Assembly: GCA_023299815.1 (NCBI GenBank)
Contig: JALZWA010000302.1
Span: 1-34,598 of the forward strand
Reading direction: 5' to 3'
Source of the DNA: Akkermansiaceae bacterium
GTDB taxonomy: Bacteria > Verrucomicrobiota > Verrucomicrobiia > Verrucomicrobiales > Akkermansiaceae
Length of the DNA: 34,598 nt
Program-made: the position numbers and the translations under genes
Part shown: piece by piece, positions 15,768 through 24,224 of the stretch
Layout: each line of letters starts with the position of its first letter
Position numbering within the stretch: the first letter of the stretch is position 1
The notes under the pieces: model-generated
The model's input: the letters and a program-made list of their open reading frames with translations, nothing else
Told to the model about the DNA's origin: nothing
The model's database searches: none

Positions 15768-17933
15768 TTAGTAGAGATCGTCTTTCGATCCTGCAGGATT
15801 ATTCGATCCTGCAGTAGAAGAATGATCGATTGGAGCAGAAGTCGCTGGCGCGGCATTCTCATCCATCGCACTCGGTGCGTAGTAGGTGTAGTAACTCGTG
15901 TAATACTGATATTGACTGTCACTGCGGACATCCACGTTATTCAAGACAACGCCAATAACCTGTCCACCCACATTCTCCACCGCCTGCTTCACGCGAAGAA
16001 GCATGTTACGAGGAAGCTTACGATGCTGAACAACAACCATAGTCAGATCAACCTCACTTGCGAGCACGGCCGCATCACTCACTCCAAGAATTGGAGGTGA
16101 GTCTACCAATACAAGATCGAAACGCTGCTTCACGTCCTGCAATAGCTCTGACATCCGTCGAGAGTTCAAGATCCCGGCCGCATCAGCAGGAAGAATTCCT
16201 GAGGGCAGGAAGTAGAGATTGTCTACAGGTGTCTGAAGAATCACATCCTCAAGGGCCAAATCTGTGGTCAAATAGTTCGTCAATCCAACAGAATTATTAA
16301 TATCGAAGAAGGTGTGCAGTCGTGGGCGACGAAGGTCAGCATCGACCATCAGAGTCGTGTAACCTCCCTGAGCACAAACATAAGCAAGGTTGACCAAGGT
16401 CGTTGATTTACCTTCACCCGCTCCTCCTGAAACCACCGTAATGGAGTTGTCTTCAGGATTCTTGCGGTTGAATTCGATGTTCGTTCTAAGAATTCGATAA
16501 GCCTCAGCATCAGGGCTCATTCCGCTTTGCTTGTGAAGAACACCAACATCCTTGGGAATCACAGCGAGAACTGGGACCTGCAAATATCGCTCTACATCTT
16601 CAAGGCTCTTCACCGAGGTATCCAAGTGTTCAAGCAAGAACGCGATACCAACTCCAAAAATCAAGCCAACACCTGCACCGAGAACTAAATTCAGGGTGAC
16701 ATTAGGAAATACAGGATTTTTCGCTAAACGAGGAAGCTCATGAGCGGTAATAGGAGTCCTGGGCATTCTAAGGAGGACCCGCTGCTCCTGCTGCTGAATT
16801 TTCATCTGACGCAGCAGATCACGAGCCTGTTCATAGTCATCTTTCGCTGAATTATAATCGTGCTGCCGCATTGAAAGACTCACGGTGTCAGTTTTCTTCA
16901 CTTCAACAGTTTGCTCCATTCGCTCAACTTGCCGATCAATCAGGTTGATCCGTGTGTTCAAAACATCCTTCAACGAAGTCACAGCAGACCCAGCGTCTCT
17001 CATAAGATTTGACGCTCTTACCCTCAGTCCCTTCATTGTGGGGTGATTCGCTCCCAGTCCCTGAGCCGAGGCGTCATCCATTTCCCGGTTAGTCTGCAGA
17101 AATTGATCGTAAAAGACACTCACCTGATTTTCGGGAAGCTCCAAACCGGCAGCTGTCGGAATCATCTCCTCCGAACTCGTACTTACCAGCTTGTCGATCT
17201 GAATTTTCAAGCGATCACGATCCTGTTTCAGTTGCTCCAAGCGCTGTTGTGCATCCTGATACATTCTCTCTTCTGTTTGACCAACAGGACTCGAGCTACG
17301 TCCATCGAAGTAAGGAATACCATACTGCTGAATGAGAACAGTAAGCGCCTTCTGCTTATCGTTCACCACATCACCATGATTTTGGAGTTCGGTATCAAGA
17401 GCTTCAAGAGCCGACTCCGCACGTTGCATCTCAGTCCTATTTCGGCGAGTGATATAGGCATTCGTAATTTGCTGACAAATATCCTTGGCATCCTCTGCGT
17501 TGGCATGTCGAACTGATATTTCGATGAAATCGGTTCCTCTCTTCGGGCTAGCCCTCACAATTGAAGACAAAACTTGCAGCACTTCATCTTCATTCATATC
17601 CCATCGAGTAGTGAGATCTAAAGATTTTGCCGCCTCAGATACAGTTTGAGGAGCCGTAATCGTTTCGAACTCATTCTCAATGTAGTTCCTCGTCATTATA
17701 GATCCTGAATGACTTTGCGAACCACCTCCTGTTGGAGCAATGGCAAGCATCGAAGGATGCACCTGAACTACTGATGAACTCTGAAATTTCCGGGGCATTA
17801 CCGAAGTAATAACCGCAGCCGTCATGAAAACTAGTAGGAAGGTAAGAAGAATTACGCCATAGCGATTCTTGATAACCTGCCAGTAGTCTATGCTTCCGGC
17901 TGTGTCAGTTTGTTGTGGACCTGTAGATTGCAT
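15768..17933 (-). CDS. Wzc-type chain-length regulator / bacterial tyrosine autokinase
   Basis: 721 residues with both halves of a Wzc-type protein. The Wzz/PCP domain has TM1 near residues 28-48, a long periplasmic coiled coil and TM2 near 430-455 ('LVLGAGVGLIFGVGIAFLL'). The cytoplasmic BY-kinase has Walker A 'GGAGEGKSTT' near 500, Walker A' 'VDADLRRPR' near 529 and Walker B 'LVLVDSPP' near 612. The tail has a tyrosine cluster 'YQYYTSYYTYY' near 675-685, the site of autophosphorylation in this family, followed by a disordered end. It should regulate export and length of a polysaccharide together with the downstream Wza-like protein. Confidence 0.95.
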   Translation of the reverse strand: MQSTGPQQTDTAGSIDYWQVIKNRYGVILLTFLLVFMTAAVITSVMPRKFQSSSVVQVHPSMLAIAPTGGGSQSHSGSIMTRNYIENEFETITAPQTVSEAAKSLDLTTRWDMNEDEVLQVLSSIVRASPKRGTDFIEISVRHANAEDAKDICQQITNAYITRRNRTEMQRAESALEALDTELQNHGDVVNDKQKALTVLIQQYGIPYFDGRSSSPVGQTEERMYQDAQQRLEQLKQDRDRLKIQIDKLVSTSSEEMIPTAAGLELPENQVSVFYDQFLQTNREMDDASAQGLGANHPTMKGLRVRASNLMRDAGSAVTSLKDVLNTRINLIDRQVERMEQTVEVKKTDTVSLSMRQHDYNSAKDDYEQARDLLRQMKIQQQEQRVLLRMPRTPITAHELPRLAKNPVFPNVTLNLVLGAGVGLIFGVGIAFLLEHLDTSVKSLEDVERYLQVPVLAVIPKDVGVLHKQSGMSPDAEAYRILRTNIEFNRKNPEDNSITVVSGGAGEGKSTTLVNLAYVCAQGGYTTLMVDADLRRPRLHTFFDINNSVGLTNYLTTDLALEDVILQTPVDNLYFLPSGILPADAAGILNSRRMSELLQDVKQRFDLVLVDSPPILGVSDAAVLASEVDLTMVVVQHRKLPRNMLLRVKQAVENVGGQVIGVVLNNVDVRSDSQYQYYTSYYTYYAPSAMDENAAPATSAPIDHSSTAGSNNPAGSKDDLY

Positions 17934-17987
17934 TGAAGAGTGGTATTGGGTTTTACAGAAGATCTTGATGCTAGCCTAGACACAAGC

Positions 17988-18025
17988 AAAAAAGAACTCC
18001 CACAATGTAAAGACATTGTGGGAGT
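17988..18025 (-). terminator. intrinsic terminator after the beta-barrel gene
   Basis: A 13 bp perfect stem, ACTCCCACAATGT (17996-18008) with ACATTGTGGGAGT (18013-18025) and a 4 nt loop, followed on the minus strand by a T-run (plus-strand A at 17988-17993). It lies 27 bp beyond the beta-barrel stop, so the kinase/export pair downstream either has its own promoter within about 55 bp or depends on read-through. Confidence 0.92.
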
Positions 18026-18052
18026 GAATTTGTTCAGATTTTTCTGAAATTT

Positions 18053-19282
18053 TTAGAAGGTCGCACGAACCCCAAGAGAGAAACGATTACGATCGTATTC
18101 TCTGTCGTCGATATCAGAACCAAGATCTTCGAAGTTGTAGGTTCCGTTAAGGTAAACATTTTCAGCGATACGGAGATCAAAGCCGACATAAGCATTGAAA
18201 AGGTCTTCGTCGACGTCAGAGACACCAACACCACCATCTTCGTAACTCAGGAATTGGTAATTGATTCCACCCTGTAACGAGAGTGCTTGAGAAACTCTGT
18301 AGTCAGCAGTCACTCCCACACGAAGGGTGTTTGAGTTGTCATAAACGTTACCACCGATCTGACGAGAGTAATCCTCACCGGAGTAGCGAACGTAGGAATT
18401 GAGTGAGAGTTGCTCGCTAACTTGTGACCTAAGAGCTGCCTCAACATTAGGGCTTGTCTCAGATCCACTGTTAGAGTTGTCAACGCTGCGGAATTGTGCT
18501 CCTGCACGCAGGATACCAACAGTGTTTGGACTGAAGCGGTGCTCAATACCAGCAAGGACAAAATGGTTTTGGCTGTCACCAATTCCACCAGCCGTGTTAC
18601 GATCAGAGTAACGATACGTCAAAGTTGCAACGGTCTGAGGAGACAGCTGGTAACGGAAGTCGTTATAGAATGTAATCGCCGAGACATCATTTGAGTTGAC
18701 GCTGTTATTGTCATAATTAACACCGTCAAAAATGATACCTGTGTATGTTCCAAGACGTTCAGTCCAACGGTAACCAACAGCATTATCACTGCTCCAGCGA
18801 GTGTATGCACCGACCTGACGAGCAGAAGTAGTTCCGACCGAATAGTTTGGCTCATATTCGAAACCAACCGAGTTACGACTGGAGAATCGGAGACGCTCGC
18901 TAATACGACGGGTCCAGTTAACTCGAAGGCTTCCGGTAGGAGTATCCTGATCTACTTCTGTGTCAGGATTCCCAATTCCATTACTGATGTCGAGATCATC
19001 GAGGTAGTAAACATATCCGACCTGAGCTGAAAACTCGAGACGGTCCTGAGGTGACTCACTTAAGAATGAAGCACCAACGTATGCATTAACGTAGGCTGTT
19101 CCGTTATCGTCCCCGTTCCCGATGGGAGTCGGGTTATCATCATAACCGATGGTAGCACCAACGGTCCATGTAAGAGGAATTGATTCTGAGGCCTCCTCAG
19201 CAGGGGCCAGATCAAAGAGTGTTTGAGCGCAGAGGCTGCTCGCAGAGAGCAGGCCGAGAGCGGTAATCGTAATTTTTTTCAT
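18053..19282 (-). CDS. outer-membrane beta-barrel protein of the polysaccharide locus
   Basis: 409 residues with a signal peptide (MKKITITALGLLSASSLCA) followed by a long series of amphipathic beta-strands separated by short Asp/Asn/Gly-rich turns (for example 'TAYVNAYVGASF', 'AQVGYVYYLDDLD', 'LRVGVTADYRV', 'LFNAYVGFDLRI'). It ends in '...SLGVRATF', with the terminal Phe expected by the BAM machinery. It resembles outer-membrane beta-barrels found with exopolysaccharide export genes (BBP2/EpsL-like). The position next to the Wzc and Wza genes suggests that role. It may supply the outer-membrane pore that the short Wza-like protein lacks. Confidence 0.8.
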   Translation of the reverse strand: MKKITITALGLLSASSLCAQTLFDLAPAEEASESIPLTWTVGATIGYDDNPTPIGNGDDNGTAYVNAYVGASFLSESPQDRLEFSAQVGYVYYLDDLDISNGIGNPDTEVDQDTPTGSLRVNWTRRISERLRFSSRNSVGFEYEPNYSVGTTSARQVGAYTRWSSDNAVGYRWTERLGTYTGIIFDGVNYDNNSVNSNDVSAITFYNDFRYQLSPQTVATLTYRYSDRNTAGGIGDSQNHFVLAGIEHRFSPNTVGILRAGAQFRSVDNSNSGSETSPNVEAALRSQVSEQLSLNSYVRYSGEDYSRQIGGNVYDNSNTLRVGVTADYRVSQALSLQGGINYQFLSYEDGGVGVSDVDEDLFNAYVGFDLRIAENVYLNGTYNFEDLGSDIDDREYDRNRFSLGVRATF

Positions 19283-19340
19283 TAAGCTAATTGTTATCGT
19301 GTTTCAGACGTTATTATTTTATTAGGCTAAAATCCGAGAC

Positions 19341-19922
19341 CTAGTTAACAGGAGTCACTGACTGAGGAGTGCTAACTGGTGCGGATGTGAGAGGAAGACC
19401 GGCAGGAAGAAGAGGGAATCCACCTGGGCTACCTGGACGAGGGCCAACTGGATTCTCCGTGCCACCACCTGGGAAATCCAGAGGATTGGCGCTCGCTACG
19501 GGTGGGACAACGTCGCTACCTTTAGCAAGACCGCCTTTTTCAGAGTAGCCTTCGCCACCGGCAAAATCATACTTTTCAAGAACCGCTTGAACATTCGCTC
19601 CAGCATCAGGCGCGATTGCGATTGCGCACTGCGCAATAATTCTAAGCATTGAGGGAGCCTCGTTAATTGCCGCATCGACGATCTGAGCGACCATCTCTTT
19701 TTCAGCATTGGACGCGACAATGGCAGCCTTAACAACCTCGCATGCGCAAGATTCGTTAGCGGCGATTTGAGCAGCGACGATCTCAAGGACCTTCGAAGAG
19801 TCAGCGGCGACCGCTGACTTTACAGTATTGCTCAACTTGACGCAATCGATCGTGTCAGCTTGAGCGAGGGGAGCAGCTGCGAAGAGCAGTGCTGTCAGCG
19901 CGAATTTCAGCGTGTTTTTCAT
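19341..19922 (-). CDS. secreted four-cysteine protein with Pro/Gly-rich tail, first gene of the export locus
   Basis: 193 residues. A signal peptide (MKNTLKFALTALLFAAAPLAQA) is followed by a helical domain (about 25-115) with four cysteines at 27, 59, 61 and 99. The pattern suggests two disulfides but the partner pairs are unknown. The last 60 residues are Pro/Gly-rich and probably extended. I do not recognise the family. It starts the minus-strand series ahead of the beta-barrel gene (58 bp gap) and the Wzc/Wza pair, so it may be part of the export machinery or a secreted product of it. This is inference from position. Confidence 0.7.
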   Translation of the reverse strand: MKNTLKFALTALLFAAAPLAQADTIDCVKLSNTVKSAVAADSSKVLEIVAAQIAANESCACEVVKAAIVASNAEKEMVAQIVDAAINEAPSMLRIIAQCAIAIAPDAGANVQAVLEKYDFAGGEGYSEKGGLAKGSDVVPPVASANPLDFPGGGTENPVGPRPGSPGGFPLLPAGLPLTSAPVSTPQSVTPVN

Positions 19923-19974
19923 TGTTTTGGGTTCTTTCTTTGGGTGAAAAAATTAATTTAAGTCTTTGCAGATA

Positions 19975-20045
19975 AGCGGGTAGAGGGAATCGAACCCTCA
20001 TGATCAGCTTGGAAGGCTGGAGCTTTACCATTAAGCTATACCCGC
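19975..20045 (-). tRNA. tRNA-Gly (TCC)
   Basis: A full 71 nt cloverleaf on the minus strand: acceptor GCGGGTA/TACCCGC, D-loop with AATGGTAAA, anticodon loop CTTCCAA (anticodon TCC), T-loop GTTCGATTC. The CCA end is not encoded. The top pair of the anticodon stem (27:43) reads C-A rather than T-A as in E. coli, which may be tolerated. Confidence 0.93.
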
Positions 20046-20175
20046 GACTGTGGTGAGGGTTTTAAGCTTCTCATGGAAGCACTGCAAGCCTTTTTTGGGA
20101 TATTTAGAGAGAGTTTCTCCAAACCCCATCAGTCTAACGGCTTAGACATAAGCACTTTCATGATGGCGATACACT

Positions 20176-20931
20176 CTAGAGACCTGTCGGATGGTCCAAA
20201 AACACCGAGGAGACTGAGAACTTAATCACTATCTCTTCAGCGACTCGCCTCACCCCAAATGTCTCAGTCGCGTAATGCCCACCGTAGAGAAGATTGACTC
20301 CCAACTCCTCTGCTAGGGGAGAAGTCCAATGCGGCCCCTCACCAGTGATAAAGGTCCTTATCCCTTGGTTAGCGATGGCCCCGATCTCGGAACCCGCGCC
20401 CCCTGTGATGATTCCGATTCTCCCAGCCTTTGCTCCGCCATCACCCTGAGAGAAAACTTCCCCACCTAACAAACATGACAATTTCTCCCGAAGTTCACCA
20501 AGCGTCAGCTCGCTCGTCACCTGTCGCCCCAGACTAATCCCTTTCCAGGGGAAAAATGGAGTCGTCTCCTTAAATCCTAACCCCTCAGCTAGCAGAACGG
20601 CATTCCCCCATTCAGGATGCACATCGAGAGGGATATGCGAACTATAGATCGCTAAACCATGATCCATTGCCAATTTAATCTTTTGATAAAATGGACCCGT
20701 CATGGATTGAACCCCTTGCCAAAACAATCCATGATGCACGATTAAAAGATCCACCCCAGCAGCGATCGCCTTCTCGATCACCGGCAAACTAGCATCCACA
20801 GCAGCAGCGATCTTGGTGACCTCTCCTTGATTTTGAAGCTGAAGGCCATTATGCGCCGCCCCGTAATCAGGGATCTCGCTCGTATTGAGCTCTTTTTCTA
20901 AAAATTCTATAATTTCATCAAGGTTCGCCAT
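20176..20931 (-). CDS. Nif3-like dinuclear metal center protein
   Basis: 251 residues of the Nif3/DUF34 (GTP cyclohydrolase 1 type 2-like) family. Metal ligands are visible: 'LLIVHHGLFW' (two His), 'SSHIPLDVHPEWGNA' (His and Asp), and near the C-terminus 'GGHYATETFGV' (His and Glu). 'IGIITGGAGSEI' and 'TFITGEGPHW' are also typical. The ATG at 20931 is used; the frame is open further upstream but has no better start. The stop of the small upstream frame (20918) overlaps this start by 14 bp. The biochemical role of the family is not settled (metal-dependent hydrolase or metal handling). Confidence 0.92.
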   Translation of the reverse strand: MANLDEIIEFLEKELNTSEIPDYGAAHNGLQLQNQGEVTKIAAAVDASLPVIEKAIAAGVDLLIVHHGLFWQGVQSMTGPFYQKIKLAMDHGLAIYSSHIPLDVHPEWGNAVLLAEGLGFKETTPFFPWKGISLGRQVTSELTLGELREKLSCLLGGEVFSQGDGGAKAGRIGIITGGAGSEIGAIANQGIRTFITGEGPHWTSPLAEELGVNLLYGGHYATETFGVRRVAEEIVIKFSVSSVFLDHPTGL

Positions 20932-21202
20932 GCCCTGATTCAAGAGAGCAAAGCGACAATCGCCAATTCGAAACTTCAACAACTCGACGACGCATTCCAG
21001 CTCGGACTTTCACCGGCAACTGGGAACCCGCACTAAACCCATCCTTTTGAAATTTACTGAAGACGCCGCGCCCCATCACCCCCTCTGATGCCTTCCTTAC
21101 TCCCAAAAATTCACCAACAACTACCCGCTCTCCTCGCACACTCAAGCTAACTGGTAATTGTTCGTCTTCCGCCACCAATCGAAATTGCTTCCCGTAGACC
21201 AC
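20918..21202 (-). CDS. possible small gene upstream of the Nif3-like gene, GTG start
   Basis: A 94-residue frame running from GTG at 21202 into the Nif3 start, with its TGA at 20918-20920 overlapping that start. A GAGGG about six bases before the GTG is one of the few Shine-Dalgarno-like sites in the window. The product is basic and beta-rich in appearance ('QFRLVAEDEQLPVSLSVRG', 'ERVVVGEFLGVRKASEGVMG', 'SQLPVKVRAGMRRRVVEVS'). I recognise no family. It could be a real coupled gene or leader, or a chance frame. The longer frame upstream overlaps lpxC and is not used. Confidence 0.5.
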   Translation of the reverse strand: MVYGKQFRLVAEDEQLPVSLSVRGERVVVGEFLGVRKASEGVMGRGVFSKFQKDGFSAGSQLPVKVRAGMRRRVVEVSNWRLSLCSLESGHGEP

Positions 21203-21246
21203 GAATATCCCTCGACCGATCCGCCTCGCCCATCTAAAAACTCGCC

Positions 21247-22551
21247 ATGTCCCACATGGAACACACTCTCGCGAGCGAAGCGACACTAGAAGGCACCTCT
21301 CTTCACACTGGTGAAAAGGTCACTCTCACACTAAAGCCTGCCCCAGAAGGCTACGGCTTCAAATTTCGCCGTGTCGATCTCCCCGACAAGCCATTCATTG
21401 ATGCCGATGTCTCTAAAGTCCAGACCGTCGAGCGCGCCACCACTCTCGCTGAAGGATCGGTCAAAGTTCACACAGTAGAGCACGTCCTCTCCGCACTGGT
21501 CGGCCTCGGCATTGACAATGCATTGATCGAAATGGATGCCAATGAGCCCCCCATCGGTGATGGCTCCTCCCGCCCTTATGTGGAACTCATTCAAAAAGCC
21601 GGCCTACTCGAACAAAGCGTCCCTCGTCAGATTTGGGAAATTCGTGAGCCCATCCATATTGAAGTAGGCGACGGCTCCCTGATCACCATCGTTCCAGATA
21701 AGGAGTTCCGCGTCTCCGTCACCAACATCGGAAAAGACGGACGCTTTGTGCAGTATTTCTCCTCCGTTGTGAACTCAGAGACCTATATCAAAGAAATCGC
21801 CCCGGCTCGCACCTTCACCTTCTACGAGGACATCAAACCTCTCCTCGACAAGGGACTGATCAAAGGCGGCTCTCTTGAAAATGCTGTCGTCGTCAGAGGA
21901 GAAGAAATCATGTCAAAGGAGCCCATGCGCTTTAATAATGAATTCGCACGCCACAAGGCACTCGACCTCATTGGAGATCTCATGCTTTCTGGGAAAAAAT
22001 TCCTCGGCCACGTCATCGCCATTGCACCAGGCCACGGACCAAACACCGGTATGGCAGCGCTTATCAAAAAGGAATATGCCGCCATGCGCTCCATGGTCCC
22101 ACCACTCAAGCTACCCGAAGCTGAAGCGGTCCTAAAGACCGAGGATATTCTTAAGATCCTCCCCCACCGCTACCCCTTCCTTCTTATTGACCGAGTCACT
22201 GGCTTCTCTTCAGAAATGAAGTGCACCGCTATTAAGAACCTCACCATGAACGAGGAATTCTTCCAAGGCCACTTCCCGGGACACCCTGTCATGCCCGGTG
22301 TCCTTCAGCTGGAGGCAATGGCCCAGACCGCGTCGATTCTCATCATGCGCCTTCCCGACAATCAGGGGAAAATTGGCTACTTCCTCAGCGCTAACAACGT
22401 CAAGTTCCGCAAACCGGTCGTCCCTGGTGACACCCTTTTTATTGACGCTGAAATCACAAAGATGCGCCGCAACATCGGCCAAGCCGTGGCAACCTGCTCC
22501 GTCAATGGAGTCATCGTATCCAGCGCCGAATTAAAATTCGCCGTCATGTAA
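21247..22551 (+). CDS. lpxC-fabZ: bifunctional LpxC-FabZ
   Basis: A fusion of UDP-3-O-acyl-N-acetylglucosamine deacetylase (residues about 1-285, the committed step of lipid A synthesis) and (3R)-hydroxyacyl-ACP dehydratase FabZ (about 295-434). LpxC zinc ligands are H79 ('HTVEHV'), H236 and D240 ('ARHKALDLIGD'), with the catalytic-region H263. FabZ shows 'PHRYPFLLIDRV' and 'GHFPGHPVMPGVLQLEAMAQ' with His342 and Glu356. Both halves appear complete. Such fusions are known from Bacteroidetes and relatives of this phylum. The start is ATG; an in-frame ATG three codons downstream is also possible. A terminator follows. Confidence 0.95.
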   Translation: MSHMEHTLASEATLEGTSLHTGEKVTLTLKPAPEGYGFKFRRVDLPDKPFIDADVSKVQTVERATTLAEGSVKVHTVEHVLSALVGLGIDNALIEMDANEPPIGDGSSRPYVELIQKAGLLEQSVPRQIWEIREPIHIEVGDGSLITIVPDKEFRVSVTNIGKDGRFVQYFSSVVNSETYIKEIAPARTFTFYEDIKPLLDKGLIKGGSLENAVVVRGEEIMSKEPMRFNNEFARHKALDLIGDLMLSGKKFLGHVIAIAPGHGPNTGMAALIKKEYAAMRSMVPPLKLPEAEAVLKTEDILKILPHRYPFLLIDRVTGFSSEMKCTAIKNLTMNEEFFQGHFPGHPVMPGVLQLEAMAQTASILIMRLPDNQGKIGYFLSANNVKFRKPVVPGDTLFIDAEITKMRRNIGQAVATCSVNGVIVSSAELKFAVM

Positions 22552-22585
22552 ACAATTCATTGAGAGTAACTTCAAACTCATTATT

Positions 22586-22626
22586 TGCCCCTCTCTGCTT
22601 TTCTTCAGAGAGGGGCATTTTATTTT
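22586..22626 (+). terminator. intrinsic terminator after lpxC-fabZ
   Basis: A 12 bp perfect stem (TGCCCCTCTCTG 22586-22597 with CAGAGAGGGGCA 22606-22617) and an 8 nt loop, followed by a T-rich tract (TTTTATTTTG). It isolates the lpxC-fabZ transcript from the OmpA-like block at 22771. Confidence 0.93.
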
Positions 22627-22770
22627 GATGGCTAGTCAATCAGGACTTCTTAACGAGAGATTTTTCCGTTCCCCAAAAGCCTCCTTTCGACTAGTAATCC
22701 CTCCTCCCAGCTTTTCACCTCCCGCCAGCCTATCTGTTAGGCTGCTAGAGAAGATTAACCCTCCCCCTCC

Positions 22771-24213
22771 ATGCTTTCCCGACTGCTCCTCATCGCGACC
22801 TCGTTTTTCGCTTTGGCAGCGCTTTGCGCCCATTTTTCTGGGAAATATTACCAAAGCGCCATCGAACAAGATCTCTCGAGCAAAGTAGAGGCCGTCTTGG
22901 AATCGCATGACCTTGCAGTCACTGCCATTCAGTTTACCGGACACCAACTCAACACCGAAAATCTGAGCCCGTCCATCGCCACCGAACTAGACAACATCAT
23001 CGGTGCCTACATCCCGCCCATTAAACCAATCCCCCACGAGACGGCATCGTGGATTTCGATCAGCGAGGGAAAAGATGACCTCATCACCGTCGCCGGGATA
23101 CTTCCCAGTCAAGATGACCGTGTCGCCATCCTTAATGCCGCTCGGCAAGCATCTTCCACTCAAGACCCCTCTCGAAAAATCTCAGATAACATTGAGATCA
23201 ACAGCCGAGCCATCCCACTGGGGCACCAATATCGACTCATCTCGCTCATCCCGCGCCTCCTCAACCAAGCCGACGGCGCCTCCCTCAGCACCCGTAACGG
23301 AGTCATTACCCTTCGCGGAATGCTCGACGACTCGTCACAAATCCCCCCTCTTCTTCGAGGCCTTCCTGCTGAATCTGCCTTCAAGATTCAGCCGCGACAA
23401 CACATTGATTTTAAGATCATTCGAAGTGCTGAAAAAATCACCCTGAGTGGCACCCTACCCAACGGGGCCGTGCGCGCCTCACTCCACCAACTCATAGAAT
23501 CAGCCAGCGACCAACCCACTATCCAGGACGAAACCACGGTCGCCTTACGGCCTGGTGGATCGTGGTGGAGCGACTACCCTGAGCAATTCCTCCCCGCCTT
23601 CCTTAATCACAGCTCTGGCCCTGCCGAACTCCACTTCCTTCCCCGGCAGATTCACGCCAGAGCCTCATTTCAGAAAAAAGAAGATCGCTCCACCATGATT
23701 CAGCTGATCAACAAGCTCCCTCTCCAGATTGTGCGGCAGATCAACCTCGAACTCCTCCCCCCACCTCCCACCGAGCCCGAACCAACCCCCATGCTCGCCG
23801 CGCTTGGCTCTGGGAACCAACTCTCCGGCAACCCTGAACCTTCAATACACCTCTCTTCCCCTGTCAGCAACAAGCCCACCCTCCCTGAGGGCAGCCCCTC
23901 AAATTTGCCCATCTTTTTTAATAAAAAGAGCACATACTTAAAACCCTCTGAATGGACCAAAGTTGAGCTGCTTGCACAACTCATCCTCAGCAACGAAGAA
24001 CCAGCGGTCCTCATCAGCGGCTCCAGCAGCTTTCAGGCGGACCCTCAAACAAATCAATCTCTCGCTCTTCTCCGAGCCAAAGAGGTTCGCAAGCGCCTCA
24101 TCAAGCTCGGCGTCCCGGCTAAAATCATGGAAACACGCGCCCTCCCATTTGATGAAAACATCACGGACCCCGCGAAAGGTCGCCGAGTAGAAATCTCGAT
24201 TCTCACCTCCTAG
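22771..24213 (+). CDS. envelope protein with BON-like region and divergent OmpA domain
   Basis: 480 residues. An N-terminal hydrophobic segment (about 1-22) may be a signal anchor. A beta/alpha region (about 85-290) looks like repeated BON-type units ('LITVAGILPSQDDRVAILNAARQAS', 'GVITLRGMLDDSSQIPPLLRGLP', 'KITLSGTLPNGAVRASLHQLI' in parts), then a Pro-rich linker (about 325-380) and an OmpA-like domain ('IFFNKKSTYLKPSEWTKVELLAQLI' start, 'SLALLRAKEVRKRLIKLGV', 'GRRVEISI'). The canonical GHTD segment is replaced by 'ISGSSSFQADPQT', so peptidoglycan binding may be weakened. Two small membrane genes follow within 11 and 9 bp. Confidence 0.75.
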   Translation: MLSRLLLIATSFFALAALCAHFSGKYYQSAIEQDLSSKVEAVLESHDLAVTAIQFTGHQLNTENLSPSIATELDNIIGAYIPPIKPIPHETASWISISEGKDDLITVAGILPSQDDRVAILNAARQASSTQDPSRKISDNIEINSRAIPLGHQYRLISLIPRLLNQADGASLSTRNGVITLRGMLDDSSQIPPLLRGLPAESAFKIQPRQHIDFKIIRSAEKITLSGTLPNGAVRASLHQLIESASDQPTIQDETTVALRPGGSWWSDYPEQFLPAFLNHSSGPAELHFLPRQIHARASFQKKEDRSTMIQLINKLPLQIVRQINLELLPPPPTEPEPTPMLAALGSGNQLSGNPEPSIHLSSPVSNKPTLPEGSPSNLPIFFNKKSTYLKPSEWTKVELLAQLILSNEEPAVLISGSSSFQADPQTNQSLALLRAKEVRKRLIKLGVPAKIMETRALPFDENITDPAKGRRVEISILTS

Positions 24214-24224
24214 CCCAAATATTC

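Noticed and set aside
20046-20175. Short inverted repeat GCTTC/GAAGC near the tRNA-Gly gene as a terminator
   Set aside because: The stem is only five to six bases and the T-tract on the minus strand is poor.
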